Source: a bacterium
Lineage (GTDB): Bacteria > Chloroflexota > Dormibacteria > Aeolococcales > Bog-877
Direction: 5' to 3'
Assembly: GCA_021801645.1 (NCBI GenBank)
Contig: JAJYXT010000021.1
Span: 1 to 54,064, forward strand
DNA: 54,064 bases
A model generated the notes under the pieces. It was not told the origin of the DNA. It was given only the letters and a program-made list of their open reading frames with translations, and did not search any database. Position 1 is the first letter of the stretch. Every line of letters begins with the position of its first letter. This document shows positions 43,053 to 52,018 of the stretch, in pieces. A program made the position numbers and the translations under genes.

Positions 43053-44005
43053 CGTCCCCCACCGGGAACGGCCGCCGGGAGGCGGTGGAAGGCGAACCAC
43101 TGCGACGGCTCCTGTCCAATGATCCGCTCGAACGCCGAGGCGATCTGCTGGGTCAGCGCCTGGACGCGCTCTCCCGAGCTCGCGGGCGGCGGCCAGGGAA
43201 GGGGGTCGAGCAATCGCGCCTCATGCCTACCCCGCGGCCAGCGCCGGACGAATCCGGGGATGATCGGGGACTCGGTGTGCAGCGCCAGCGTGGCAGGACC
43301 CGCCGGGAAGGTGACCCTCCTCCCGAAAAAGGTAACCGCCACCCCGCTTCCAGTGTGGTCGATGTCCGCGGCCAGACAGAGGACGTCCCCGCGGCGTAGG
43401 ACGCGCAGTGCCTCCCGGCCGCTGGTCGGCCCGCTGGGGATGACCGTGACACCCACCCGCTCTCGCATGGCCCTCACGCGCCGGTCGACAGCTGGTGGGC
43501 CGAACCGGTCGGCCACAGCGAACACGGGGCGGCCGGCGGCGGCGGTCATGGCCGCACCGAGGTCCCAGTTCCCGAAGTGGGGAGTGACCACGATCGCCGT
43601 CCGGTGGGTGGCCAGAACCCGGCGCAGGGGCCCGGACTCGACCATCTCCTGCGCCTCACCGGTGGCCCGGACTAGCGACTCCAGCACCAGGAAGTCCATG
43701 ACAGTGCGCGCGTAGTTGCGGAAGGCGCGGCGGGTCAGGCGGCGGGCCTCGGAGGGGCTGCTGGCGAAGATCCGGTAGTTCTCCTCCGCCAGCCGGGAGC
43801 GCGGGCGAAGCAGCCAGTAGGCGCCCTCGCCCCCGATGTCCGCCAATCCGTAGCGGAGGGCGGTGGGCAGGGCCGAGGTTAGGGATGTGGCCGCCGCCAG
43901 AAGCAGGCCGAGGTGCTCACCCCGGCGCGCCCACTCCGAGACGGCCCGCCGCGGGGATGGCAGGAGCCGGCCGGCCCCAATCTCCCCCGCCGCCACGGTC
44001 GCCAT
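43049..44005 (-). CDS. Second LpxL/HtrB-like acyltransferase
   Basis: The 318-residue protein is a distant paralogue of the next gene, with the catalytic pair as HX4D in TPHFGNWDLG, LAADIDHTGSGVAVTFFG, and QEPSQWFAFHRL at the end. It probably acylates a glycolipid, perhaps a second position of the PI-mannoside. ATG 44005 lies 35 bases after the ino1 stop, without a strong ribosome site. It is coupled to the next acyltransferase by a four-base overlap. Confidence 0.8.
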   Translation of the reverse strand: MATVAAGEIGAGRLLPSPRRAVSEWARRGEHLGLLLAAATSLTSALPTALRYGLADIGGEGAYWLLRPRSRLAEENYRIFASSPSEARRLTRRAFRNYARTVMDFLVLESLVRATGEAQEMVESGPLRRVLATHRTAIVVTPHFGNWDLGAAMTAAAGRPVFAVADRFGPPAVDRRVRAMRERVGVTVIPSGPTSGREALRVLRRGDVLCLAADIDHTGSGVAVTFFGRRVTFPAGPATLALHTESPIIPGFVRRWPRGRHEARLLDPLPWPPPASSGERVQALTQQIASAFERIIGQEPSQWFAFHRLPAAVPGGGR

Positions 44006-44040
44006 CCGCGTGCCCCGGGCCCCGGCCCGCTCCCTGCCCT

Positions 44041-45219
44041 TTACCCGTCCGCCGGGCGGGCGGCGAGAGGCTGGGTGTCCCCCGTCGCGTCCTGGCTCGG
44101 CCGGGGAGCGTGGTCCGCCTCGGGGTCGCTGATGCACTTGGCTCCAACCCGGCCGGCGATGAAGAGCTCGGTGAGTTCGTGAGCCCGCTCGTCCGAGACC
44201 TGGAAGGGCGGTGACTTCATGAAGTACGAGGCGGGGCCCTCGAGCGCCCCGGACAGCCCCCGCTCCAGACCCAGCTTGCAGCAGCGGACGGCGTCGATGA
44301 CGATCCCGGCCGAGTTGGGGGAGTCGTGCACCTCAAGCTTCAGGTCCACCGTGAGCGGCACCTCCCCGAAGGCCTTGCCCTCCATCCGGATGTGCGCCCA
44401 CTTGCGGTCCTTCAGCCAGGGGACGTAGTCGCTGGGGCCGATGTGCACGTCCTCCCGTCCGATCTCGTGCTCCATCTGGGAGAGGACGGAGTTGGTCTTG
44501 GAGATCTTCTTGCTCACCAGCCGCTCGCGCTCCAGCATGTTGAGGAAGTCGGTGTTCCCTCCGAAGTTGAGCTGATAGGTGTGCTCCAGCTTGACCCCGC
44601 GCTCCTGGAAGAGCCGGGTCAGAACCCTGTGGATGATGGTGGAGCCCACCTGGGACTTGATGTCATCGCCGATGATCGGCAGCCCCCGCTCCTCGAAGCG
44701 CTGCCGCCAGTACTGCTCGCGGGCGATGAACACCGGCATGCAGTTGACCATGGCGCAGCCTGCCTCCAGGATCTGCTCGGTGTACCACTTGGTGGCCATC
44801 TCGGAGCCCACCGGAAGGTAGTTGACGACCACGTCGGTGCCAGTGTCCTTGAGGATCTTGACGATGTCGGCGGTCGGCCCAGGGGCCTTCTCGATCACCT
44901 CGGAGAGGTACTTGCCGAGGCCGTCGTGGGTCATCCCGCGATGCACCGGCACCCCGAGCGGCCCCACCTTGGCGAAGGCCACGGTGTTGTTCTGTCCCCG
45001 CCAGATCGCCTCTCCCAGGTCGTATCCCACCTTCTCCTTGTCGATGTCGAAGGCGGCGGAGAACTCGATGTCCCCGACGTGATACCCGCCCAGGTCCACG
45101 TGCATCAGCCCGGGAACGAACTGGGAGGGCTCGGTGTGGCGATAGAACTCCACACCCTGGACGAGGGAGGAGGCGCAGTTCCCCACGCCGATGATGGCCA
45201 CGCGGACTTTCTTGCTCAC
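44041..45219 (-). CDS. ino1: Inositol-3-phosphate synthase
   Basis: The 392-residue enzyme has the NAD-binding [18 protein letters not shown] at the N-terminus, [31 protein letters not shown] and the [12 protein letters not shown] segment, all typical of the short actinobacterial/archaeal Ino1. It converts glucose 6-phosphate to inositol 3-phosphate. It is preceded one base away by an ArsR-family gene and followed by the lipid genes that would consume its product. The last ~30 residues are a disordered tail. Confidence 0.95.
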   Translation of the reverse strand: MSKKVRVAIIGVGNCASSLVQGVEFYRHTEPSQFVPGLMHVDLGGYHVGDIEFSAAFDIDKEKVGYDLGEAIWRGQNNTVAFAKVGPLGVPVHRGMTHDGLGKYLSEVIEKAPGPTADIVKILKDTGTDVVVNYLPVGSEMATKWYTEQILEAGCAMVNCMPVFIAREQYWRQRFEERGLPIIGDDIKSQVGSTIIHRVLTRLFQERGVKLEHTYQLNFGGNTDFLNMLERERLVSKKISKTNSVLSQMEHEIGREDVHIGPSDYVPWLKDRKWAHIRMEGKAFGEVPLTVDLKLEVHDSPNSAGIVIDAVRCCKLGLERGLSGALEGPASYFMKSPPFQVSDERAHELTELFIAGRVGAKCISDPEADHAPRPSQDATGDTQPLAARPADG

Positions 45220-45220
45220 C

Positions 45221-45664
45221 TCAGATCACCTCCGGAAGCGACCGCTCCACGCCATGGCGTGAGGACGGCGGATTGACGGTCTCGGCCGGGCCGAGCCTTG
45301 ATTCGGCCGGCCCCGGCTGACCATCACCGGCCAGCAGGGCCGTGAACGCGGAGAGGTTCTCCGCGATCGACGTGCGATCGAGCCGGCAGAAGACCTCGCG
45401 GCCCTCCCGGCGGGTGAGGACCAGGCCGGCACGGCGCAGGAGGCGCAGGTGCCAGGACATCCGTGGCTGGCTGATCCCGAGCAGAAGCGCCACGTCCGAG
45501 ACCCGGGCCTCCTTCACCTGCGCCAGACGCTCCACTATGTGCAACCGCGTGGGGTTGGCCAGCCCCTCGAAGTAGGTGGCGAGGTCCCCCTCCACCACGG
45601 GGGTCAGGGCCAGAGGGAGGATCTGGCGGGAGGGCCGGGACCTGTCCCCAGCGACTCTGCTCAC
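45221..45664 (-). CDS. ArsR-family regulator leading the inositol lipid operon
   Basis: The 147-residue protein has a winged helix with [17 protein letters not shown], the recognition region [21 protein letters not shown], and the wing [13 protein letters not shown]. There is no CXC metal site before the recognition helix; one Cys is in the wing. The GTG start (45664) lies within a few bases of a predicted transcription start. ino1 begins one base after its stop, so the regulator very likely controls inositol phosphate synthesis; the signal is unknown. The C-terminal ~35 residues are low-complexity. Confidence 0.83.
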   Translation of the reverse strand: MSRVAGDRSRPSRQILPLALTPVVEGDLATYFEGLANPTRLHIVERLAQVKEARVSDVALLLGISQPRMSWHLRLLRRAGLVLTRREGREVFCRLDRTSIAENLSAFTALLAGDGQPGPAESRLGPAETVNPPSSRHGVERSLPEVI

Positions 45665-45704
45665 TTAAAGACTTCTTTCATAAAGGTGCCGTTATGTATG
45701 TTAG
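45664..45704 (-). promoter_or_regulatory. Promoter and dyads of the arsR-ino1 operon
   Basis: An unusually A+T-rich stretch. On the minus strand CTAACA (45704-45699) and TATGAA (45682-45677) are 16 bases apart, and GTG 45664 is 12 bases beyond the -10 box. CTTTCATAAAG (45675-45685) is a dyad covering the -10 box, and CTTAAAG (45664-45670) lies one turn away over the start codon. Both suit autorepression. Confidence 0.5.
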
Positions 45705-45735
45705 CCATAGGGGCTGCGGGCGTCAAGGCGAGAGA

Positions 45736-47460
45736 TCAGGACCTCAGCTTCCGCTCCAAGAACTCGACTTCACGCTCCCTCTGGTCCAGCTCGGCCACCG
45801 TCCGGGACCAGGCCTCGGCCCCTGCGGAGCGGGCCGTCTCCGCCAGCTCGACCGCCCGCCGGACGGTGGCCTCCAGACGATGCAGCGCCTCACGGAGCTG
45901 CTGGCGCCACTCCGACTCCTTGCGGTCCAGCCGCTGGGAGATGTCGTAGCGCAGCCGGCCGCAGTGGCGGTCGACCGCCTCCTCCATCCGGGAGATCGCA
46001 TCTCGCTCCACGAGTCTCCGACCCAGGCGGCCGGGCGCTAGCCGGCGCAGGATGGATGCGGCCGCCTCCAGGGCCAGCTGCTGATGCTCGAGGAGCACCA
46101 ATCGCGAGCTGGCCGCTCCCATTCCCTCCCCCAGGGAGATCGGGGGAAGGTCGACCTCAAATAGTGCCGCTATCTGGGCGGAGGCCCGGGCCAGCATCTG
46201 GTTCGCCCTCTCGGTATGGCGCTCAGCGAGCGGCTCCAGCGCCCGGGCCAGCTCTCCCTCTATGCGCCCCATCCAGTCCTGGACCAGACCGGCGAGCTGC
46301 CCACCGACCTCCTCCTCCAGTTGGCGGGGTGAGCTTCGCGACGCCGCCAGCTCTCGCACCAGCGCGCCGAGCGTGCCCTGCGCGGCCGCCCGGAAATCCT
46401 CGATGGCCGGCTGGGCCACCTCCGGAAGCAGCCGGCCCACGTCGGCGTGCAGGAGGTGTTCCACCTCGATCGCAGCCCGCCGCACCTCGCCGAGCAGTAG
46501 CTCCAGTCCTCGCTCGCGCTCGCGAGCCTCCTGGCTGGAGAGACGCATCGCCGACCGCTGGAGCGCCACCAAGCGGCGTTCCTCCGACAGCGCCTCCTCG
46601 CCCAGGCTACGCATCCGCTGCAGTAGGAGCGCCGCCCGCCCGCCGGTGAGAGCAGACTCCAGGTGGGTGCGGAAGTCAGCGAAGCCGGCATCGCCCCCCC
46701 TCGCCGAGAGGGGGAAGAGGTCCGCCGGCGGGCCGTCAGTCGGGGGGCTCACCATCCGACGAACGAACTGGGCAGCCTCCCTGAGCTCGGGATCACTGAC
46801 CAGGTCCGCCTTGTTCAACACGAGGATGAGGCGCCCGACCCGCTCCCGGACCGAGCGGAGGAAGTCCAGCTCAGCGCGGCTGGCGGGACTGTCGACCGAG
46901 AAGACGAAGACGGCGGCGTCGGCCTCGGCCAGCGCCCGGTGCGCCACCTCCGTGTTGTGGTCATGGGCAGACCCGATCCCCGGGGTGTCGACCAGGACCA
47001 CCCCCTCCGCCAGGATCGGGGCCGGGTGGCGTACGACGACCCGCCGCACCTGGCGGCGATTATCCGGATTCCCCGCCTCGGTGGCGTAGTCCGAGAGATC
47101 GCCCGGCCCTAGGCGGAGGCCCTCACCGGAAGCCAGCTCGACCTCGACCTCTGGCCGTGGCCCATGCTCGACCAGGATCGGGAGAGAGGTCATGGGTACC
47201 ACTCCCACGGGCAGCACCGGCTCGCCAAGTAGCCGGTTTATGAGCGTGCTCTTGCCGCGCTTGAATTCGCCGAGTACGGCCAGGTTCAGCCGGCCGGCAC
47301 TCAGCCGCTCCCGGGCCGCGCGGAGCGCCGCCTCCCCCGCGCTGTCACCTCTGCTCGCGGCCAACTCCGCCAATCGGTCCAGGACCTGCAGAGCCCGATC
47401 TCGGGCCTGGCTCCACCCGGTGAGCGAAGACCCGGGCACCGCTTCAGGGACCGCCTCCAC
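45736..47460 (-). CDS. Dynamin-family GTPase
   Basis: The 574-residue protein has the GTPase motifs G1 GEFKRGKST (~residues 64-72), G2 threonine in VPMTSLP, G3 DTPGIGS and G4 NKADLV. A long alpha-helical region rich in Arg, Glu and Leu follows. This is the bacterial dynamin-like layout; such proteins remodel or protect membranes. GTG 47460 has AGGAGG five bases upstream and is preferred over the GTG at 47466. It lies just upstream, on the same strand, of the inositol lipid operon, with 71 bases between, and is probably expressed separately. Confidence 0.83.
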   Translation of the reverse strand: MEAVPEAVPGSSLTGWSQARDRALQVLDRLAELAASRGDSAGEAALRAARERLSAGRLNLAVLGEFKRGKSTLINRLLGEPVLPVGVVPMTSLPILVEHGPRPEVEVELASGEGLRLGPGDLSDYATEAGNPDNRRQVRRVVVRHPAPILAEGVVLVDTPGIGSAHDHNTEVAHRALAEADAAVFVFSVDSPASRAELDFLRSVRERVGRLILVLNKADLVSDPELREAAQFVRRMVSPPTDGPPADLFPLSARGGDAGFADFRTHLESALTGGRAALLLQRMRSLGEEALSEERRLVALQRSAMRLSSQEARERERGLELLLGEVRRAAIEVEHLLHADVGRLLPEVAQPAIEDFRAAAQGTLGALVRELAASRSSPRQLEEEVGGQLAGLVQDWMGRIEGELARALEPLAERHTERANQMLARASAQIAALFEVDLPPISLGEGMGAASSRLVLLEHQQLALEAAASILRRLAPGRLGRRLVERDAISRMEEAVDRHCGRLRYDISQRLDRKESEWRQQLREALHRLEATVRRAVELAETARSAGAEAWSRTVAELDQREREVEFLERKLRS

Positions 47461-47586
47461 AACCACCTCCTGCCATTCGGGAAAGAGGTAGAAGCCATCA
47501 TCCGGCGGCAGCCGGCGCAGGCGGGCCCCATCGCCGCCGCCGACTCTACCAGGTGGAGCGCGCGCACTCCCTGGACCGGGCCGCGG

Positions 47587-48630
47587 TCAACTGGCGACGA
47601 TGACCAGCTTCCCGACGGCCGCTCCGGCCTCGAGTTTGGCGAAGGCGGACGCCGCCTCGGCCAGGGGCACGGCCTCGTCGATGATGGGGTGGAGTCCGGC
47701 GGCCTCGGTGAACCGCAGGAGGGCTCGGAATTCGGCCCGGGTCCCCATGGTCGAGCCCAGAATCTGCAGCTGGCGCCAGAAGACTCGCCGCAGGTCGGCC
47801 GGCGGGTCGGCCCCTCCGGTGGCCCCGGCGACCACCACCGCGCCGCCGCGGCGCAGAGAGCGCAGGCTGGTGGCCCAGGTCGGCTCCCCCACGGACTCGA
47901 TCACCGCGTCCACCCCCTCGCCCCCGGTCAGATCCATGACCGCCGATACCGCCTCCCGGCCAGGGGCCAGGGCGTGGTGCGCCCCCCTGGCCAGAGCGGC
48001 CTTCCGTTTCTCCTCCGAGCGGCTGCTGACCAGGACCCTGAGGCCGGCTGCCAGTGCCAAAGCCTGGGCGGCCGTGGCCAGCCCGCCGCCGGCACCCTGG
48101 ATCAGAACCGTGGCACCAGGTTGCAAGCGCGCCTTGGTGAACAGCATGCGAAAGGCAGTGAGGTAGGCGGTGGGAAGGCAGGCGGCCTCCGGTGCCGAGA
48201 GGCCGGCCGGTACGGGGAAGAGGTTGGTCGCCGGTACGAGGCAGTACTCCGCCAGCGTGCCTTCGTAGGGGCCTTCGCTGAGCATGGCGAAGTGGCGGCA
48301 GGAGGTCTCGTCGGGGCCGAGACAGGCGTCGCACGATCCACAGGTGATCACCGCGTGGGCCACGGCGGAGGAGCCCAGAGGCAGCGCCTCCGGGGTGTCC
48401 GGCCCGTAAGCCTCCACCTTCCCGGCCACGTCGCAGCCGAGAATCCGCGGCAGGGTCTCGGGCGGCGCGCCCACCCCCCTAAGCGTCCATAGGTCGTGGT
48501 GGTTGAGCGAGACCGCCTGGGTGCGCAGCAGCGCCCACCCAGTGGTCGGCTCCAGCCGCGGCCGCTCCCCCACCTCGAGGTTGGCCAGCGGCTCGTCGCC
48601 GCCGACTCTGGTCGCGTAGGCGGCTAGCAT
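47587..48630 (-). CDS. Zinc-type alcohol dehydrogenase / quinone oxidoreductase (MDR superfamily)
   Basis: The 347-residue protein has the MDR N-terminal fold, a structural zinc lobe (CGSCDACLGPDETSC, ~residues 97-111) and the cofactor loop VLIQGAGGGLATAAQ. The position of the first catalytic zinc ligand reads SLNHHDLWTLRG, as in members that lack catalytic zinc, so it may be a reductase of quinones or enoyl compounds rather than a true alcohol dehydrogenase. It is followed by the dynamin-like gene and diverges from the PucR-type gene. Substrate unknown. Confidence 0.82.
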   Translation of the reverse strand: MLAAYATRVGGDEPLANLEVGERPRLEPTTGWALLRTQAVSLNHHDLWTLRGVGAPPETLPRILGCDVAGKVEAYGPDTPEALPLGSSAVAHAVITCGSCDACLGPDETSCRHFAMLSEGPYEGTLAEYCLVPATNLFPVPAGLSAPEAACLPTAYLTAFRMLFTKARLQPGATVLIQGAGGGLATAAQALALAAGLRVLVSSRSEEKRKAALARGAHHALAPGREAVSAVMDLTGGEGVDAVIESVGEPTWATSLRSLRRGGAVVVAGATGGADPPADLRRVFWRQLQILGSTMGTRAEFRALLRFTEAAGLHPIIDEAVPLAEAASAFAKLEAGAAVGKLVIVAS

Positions 48631-48745
48631 CCTCGAGCCTCAGAGCCCCACATCTCCTCCCGAGTCTAACCTGGCGATGACCGGCGCCGGCAGGGCCGAT
48701 CAGTATGCGGGCGGCGGCCCGCGCGGCATCCCCCGAAGATCGGCA

Positions 48746-48751
48746 TATGCT
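48746..48751 (+). promoter_or_regulatory. Candidate -10 box (TATGCT) of the PucR-type gene
   Basis: TATGCT is nine bases before GTG 48761, again at near-leaderless spacing. No good -35 box is seen. Confidence 0.35.
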
Positions 48752-48760
48752 GGATGGGCT

Positions 48761-50068
48761 GTGGCCGTAGCCCTGCTCCGCCCCCGCCGACCGCGCCGCA
48801 CCTACGAGGGCATGCCCTCGGTCAGCCCGGTGATCATCGACTCCCTCCGCCAGCGGATGGAGCGGGTGGCCCGGCGGATGGCGATCGAGATGGCCCGGAC
48901 GATCCCCCTCGCCGAGGGGGTGGCCGGTGGATCAGCCTTCTCCAGCGAGGTGCTGGCGGCCTGTCGAGAGGGGGTGGCCACGCTCCTCTCCCTGTGGGCC
49001 GAGTCCCGGCCGCCCTCGGGCCCCGAGCTGCAGCAGCTCTCGCGCATGGGCGGGCGGCTGGCCACCACCGGGGTGCCGTTGGACGCCATCCTGCGGGCCT
49101 ACCGAGTGGCGGCTCTGGTCATCTGGCAGCACGTGATCGAGCTGGTGCGTAATCACCCAGAGATCGATGCCCAGTCGGTTCTCACGGCGGTGGGGCCGCT
49201 CTTCGACTACCTGGACAGCATCAGCGCTGCGGTGAGCACCAGCTACCTGGAGACGCGCGAGCGCACCCGGAGGGAACAGGACCGCCAGTACGACCAATTC
49301 TTCGCCGAGGTGATCCAGGGGACGGCCGACCAGGAGGCGCTGGCTCGCGCCGCGGCCGGCGGCACCGTGCTCAGCTTCCCGTACCAAGTGGTCGTGGTGG
49401 GGGCCGAGGACACCAGCGCGGAAGCCTCCGTGGCGACCTCGTGGATGCCGCTGGGAGCCCATGTCGCCCTCTACCAGTCCGCGGTCGTGGCGCTGGTCCC
49501 GACCTCCGTCCGGATCGCCACCCTGCGGCGGTCGCTGCGCAGTGCCACCGGAGCCGAGCAGCTGCCCTGGAGGATCGCCCGGGGCCCGGTGGCCCAGAGC
49601 CTCGCGGAGGTTCCCCAGGCGGTGCGGGCCGCCCGCGATGCCCTCGCCGTGGGCGCCATTCTCCAGCCTGAGGAGGCGGTCCACGACTGGAGCCGGCTCC
49701 ACCCGTATCTTGGGTGGGTCCATGACCTCCCAGGACTGGAGGGCTTCGTGGCCGCCAGCCTCGGCCCGCTTCTGGACCGAGAGTCCCACCGGCGCCCCCC
49801 TCTGCGCCAGACGTTAGAGGTGGTCCTCTCCGCAAGCGGACTGAGTGAGGCGGCCCGGGAACTCCACGTCCACCGCCACACCCTCCTCTACCGGCTTGAG
49901 CGAATCCGCGAGCTGGTCGGGGATTGGAAGGATCCCGACGACCGCCTCCGCCTGGAGTTGGCCCTGCGCGGATACCGGATCTTGCAGGGCATGTCAGAGC
50001 CGGGAGCGGAGCCGCAAGACGGCAACCACTCCGGAGATGGCCGCGAGCGCATGGTTGAGGCCCCATGA
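48761..50068 (+). CDS. PucR/CdaR-type transcriptional regulator
   Basis: The 435-residue protein has an all-helical N-terminal domain resembling the RsbRD_N type (~residues 15-170: IDSLRQRMERVARRM and LDAILRAYRVAALVIWQ). A GGDEF-like middle region follows, and then a C-terminal PucR helix-turn-helix (LSEAARELHVHRHTLLYRLERIREL). Such regulators control purine, amino acid or aromatic catabolism in actinobacteria. GTG 48761 follows a -10-like box; ATG 48812 is the alternative start. The end overlaps a small membrane protein gene (ATGA). Target genes are unknown. Confidence 0.82.
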   Translation: MAVALLRPRRPRRTYEGMPSVSPVIIDSLRQRMERVARRMAIEMARTIPLAEGVAGGSAFSSEVLAACREGVATLLSLWAESRPPSGPELQQLSRMGGRLATTGVPLDAILRAYRVAALVIWQHVIELVRNHPEIDAQSVLTAVGPLFDYLDSISAAVSTSYLETRERTRREQDRQYDQFFAEVIQGTADQEALARAAAGGTVLSFPYQVVVVGAEDTSAEASVATSWMPLGAHVALYQSAVVALVPTSVRIATLRRSLRSATGAEQLPWRIARGPVAQSLAEVPQAVRAARDALAVGAILQPEEAVHDWSRLHPYLGWVHDLPGLEGFVAASLGPLLDRESHRRPPLRQTLEVVLSASGLSEAARELHVHRHTLLYRLERIRELVGDWKDPDDRLRLELALRGYRILQGMSEPGAEPQDGNHSGDGRERMVEAP

Positions 50069-50403
50069 GGTCACGGGCCTCCGGGGACAGGGTGCGGCTC
50101 GCCATACTCGGGTGGCTGGGCGCGCTGGACGTCGCCAATTTCGTGTGGGTACGCCGACACTCCCTATTCCAACAGTCCCCGGGCCGCGCCATCGGCGCGG
50201 TCGTCGGCCTGGGGATGTGGCTGGCGCTGGGCGGGGCCGCCAACGCCGCCCCGCGCACTGCCCTCACGAGGCGGCTGGCCCGAGCATGTGGAGCAGGCAA
50301 CATCGCCCTCTACCTCATCCATCTCCGGGTGGGAAAGGGACGGCTCAGGGCTCTGCCGGGAGCGGTGCTCGGCGCCGCCGCCCTCCTCAGCTCGCGGAAC
50401 TAG
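50065..50403 (+). CDS. Small membrane protein of unknown function (112 aa)
   Basis: The family is not recognised. The protein has about two to three hydrophobic segments (LAILGWLGALDVANFVWV, IGAVVGLGMWLALGGAA, and LPGAVLGAAALL) and an excess of Arg. ATG 50065 overlaps the stop of the PucR-type regulator gene by four bases, so the two are translated together; a role linked to that regulator is possible. Confidence 0.6.
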   Translation: MRSRASGDRVRLAILGWLGALDVANFVWVRRHSLFQQSPGRAIGAVVGLGMWLALGGAANAAPRTALTRRLARACGAGNIALYLIHLRVGKGRLRALPGAVLGAAALLSSRN

Positions 50404-50503
50404 GAGGTACGAGAGCCTGGCGACCTCCGCTTGACGGCTACTCCCCTCCGGCCTGCCGTCGAGCCGCCGCCGGCTGCGCACCACGCGGCCGGGGCGCCCG
50501 GAG

Positions 50504-50986
50504 TCACCCTCCCACGCTGGCTTGGATGGTGATCTCCGGCTGACAGACCACCTCGAAGTTGAGGGAACGGGCGATGAAACACAGGCGGTGCGCCCGGCGG
50601 TGCAGCTCCTGGGCCAGGTTGAGATCGCCCGGGGCCGCCAGCTCGACCCGGGGACGCAGGGTCACGCGCCGAAACTCTCCGCTCCCATCCATGTGTTCTG
50701 CCATCTCGCCGACAGCGTCATCCGTGTACGCGGTCACGGAGAGGCCCGAGCTGGCGCAGAGGTGGAGGTACCAGAGCATGTGGCAGGCGCTGACGGCCGA
50801 GACCAGGAGGTCCTCCGGAGAGTACCGGGTGGGGGTGCCTCGAAAGTCCGGATCAGAGGATCCCAGGATCGGCGGCCGGTTGGGCGCGCGCACCTCATGG
50901 TCCCGGCTGTACGAGGTGTAGGAAGTCGTTCCCAGGCCGGTGTTGCCGGTCCAGGTGACCGTGGCCTGGTAGTCATGGATCCGCAT
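50504..50986 (-). CDS. OsmC-family protein
   Basis: The 160-residue protein has the OsmC pattern: TRYSPEDLLVSAVSACHMLWYLHL with the first redox-type Cys, and AHRLCFIARSLN with the second. These two cysteines are the peroxidatic and resolving residues of OsmC/Ohr thiol peroxidases. The HMLWYLHLC segment fits the YhfA/OsmC-like branch rather than Ohr. It probably reduces organic hydroperoxides. It stands alone on the minus strand. Confidence 0.85.
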   Translation of the reverse strand: MRIHDYQATVTWTGNTGLGTTSYTSYSRDHEVRAPNRPPILGSSDPDFRGTPTRYSPEDLLVSAVSACHMLWYLHLCASSGLSVTAYTDDAVGEMAEHMDGSGEFRRVTLRPRVELAAPGDLNLAQELHRRAHRLCFIARSLNFEVVCQPEITIQASVGG

Positions 50987-51385
50987 GGCAGCAACCTATC
51001 AGTGCCGGCGCCGTGAATGGGGAACCTCTCCCCCTCGGCCCGCGGGTAGCTCGAGGGCCATCCCTGCAGGAGGGGCGTTCCACGGTTCCGGACGGCTCGT
51101 GAGCTGACTTCAGGAGCGGGGCACGGGGGCGGTGCCCGGCCCCTGCACGGTGTGGGTAGACGTCCGTCCACAAGTTCAGGCAGATCGCGGGGGCTCACCC
51201 CCGGAGCAGCCCGGCGGAGACTCACCTGGCACTCCGGCAGTGACGCGGGTCGCCTCCGGCAAGGGCCCGGCCACCACTCCGCACGGACCAACGATGCACC
51301 CGAGGTGTCAGCTCCGGAACCGACTATCCAATCCGAGTCGATCACCACGCTCCCGGCCACCGAGACGCGCATCTCCGCGGGGAGG
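50987..51385. other. Intergenic region, no gene called
   Basis: About 400 bases without a convincing gene, RNA or terminator. A minus-strand frame is open through most of it (starting near 51399 and running into the osmC gene), but its composition is low-complexity, rich in Pro, Arg and Ser, and matches nothing I recognise. It may hold the osmC promoter at its left end or the remains of a decayed gene. Confidence 0.4.
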
Positions 51386-52018
51386 TCACCGCGAGGCAAT
51401 AGGCTTACTGCGGGGAATCGCGACGAAGCTGATTTGCGGGTCGTGGAGAAGCGTGGGAGCCCCGTCCACTACAAGGTCCGCGCGCGCCACGGGGTCGTTC
51501 TCAGCGACGTAGGTGTCCTCGGCGGCCATCCACCGCTGCCAGAGTGGGGCGGCTCTGGCACCGTCCCGCTGAAGTCCTCGGCGCAACCGTTCCGCTCGAT
51601 CAGTGTGGATCCAAACGAGAAACGCGAGGTGCTCAGCCCACTCAAGACGCCCGGAGCTGACACCCTCGATGAGCACGGCTGGAGCGGTGGGCACCTCCAC
51701 CCATTCAGCAAGCTCGCGTCTCGCCCAGTCGTAGCGCTGGTAGCGGGCTGGACGGCTCTGGGAAAGGGGCTCGATCACCTGGCTCAGAAGCCTCGGCCCC
51801 CACTCCAGTGGGGCATCGGCCGAGGCGAAGTCGTCCGTAGGCACGACCGGAGCCCCTCCGAGCGCAATCGACAGCCTCTCGGCAAAGGTGCTCTTACCCG
51901 CTCCCCCTGGCCCGTCGACGGCCACCAGAACAGGGCGGCGCCCGGGAAGGCGCGCGATCTGAAGACCAAGTCCCTGAAAGGACCTCACCGTTGCATGAGG
52001 CAATTCGACTTCGTTCAT
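51386..52018 (-). CDS. Uridine kinase-like P-loop ATPase
   Basis: The 210-residue protein has Walker A DGPGGAGKSTFAERL (~residues 35-49), VVPTDDFASAD, and YDWARRELAEW, as in uridine kinase/phosphoribulokinase-like proteins. VVDG near the end matches the DxVxDG segment of that group. It should phosphorylate a nucleoside or similar small alcohol, but the substrate is not fixed. ATG 52018 lacks a ribosome site; a small inverted repeat GGGAA/TTCCC (52019-52033) abuts the start codon. Confidence 0.75.
   Translation of the reverse strand: MNEVELPHATVRSFQGLGLQIARLPGRRPVLVAVDGPGGAGKSTFAERLSIALGGAPVVPTDDFASADAPLEWGPRLLSQVIEPLSQSRPARYQRYDWARRELAEWVEVPTAPAVLIEGVSSGRLEWAEHLAFLVWIHTDRAERLRRGLQRDGARAAPLWQRWMAAEDTYVAENDPVARADLVVDGAPTLLHDPQISFVAIPRSKPIASR

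Noticed and set aside
50734-51399. Minus-strand open frame overlapping osmC and the gap to its right
   Set aside because: It overlaps the well-supported osmC gene in another frame and has no recognisable domain; treated as non-coding.
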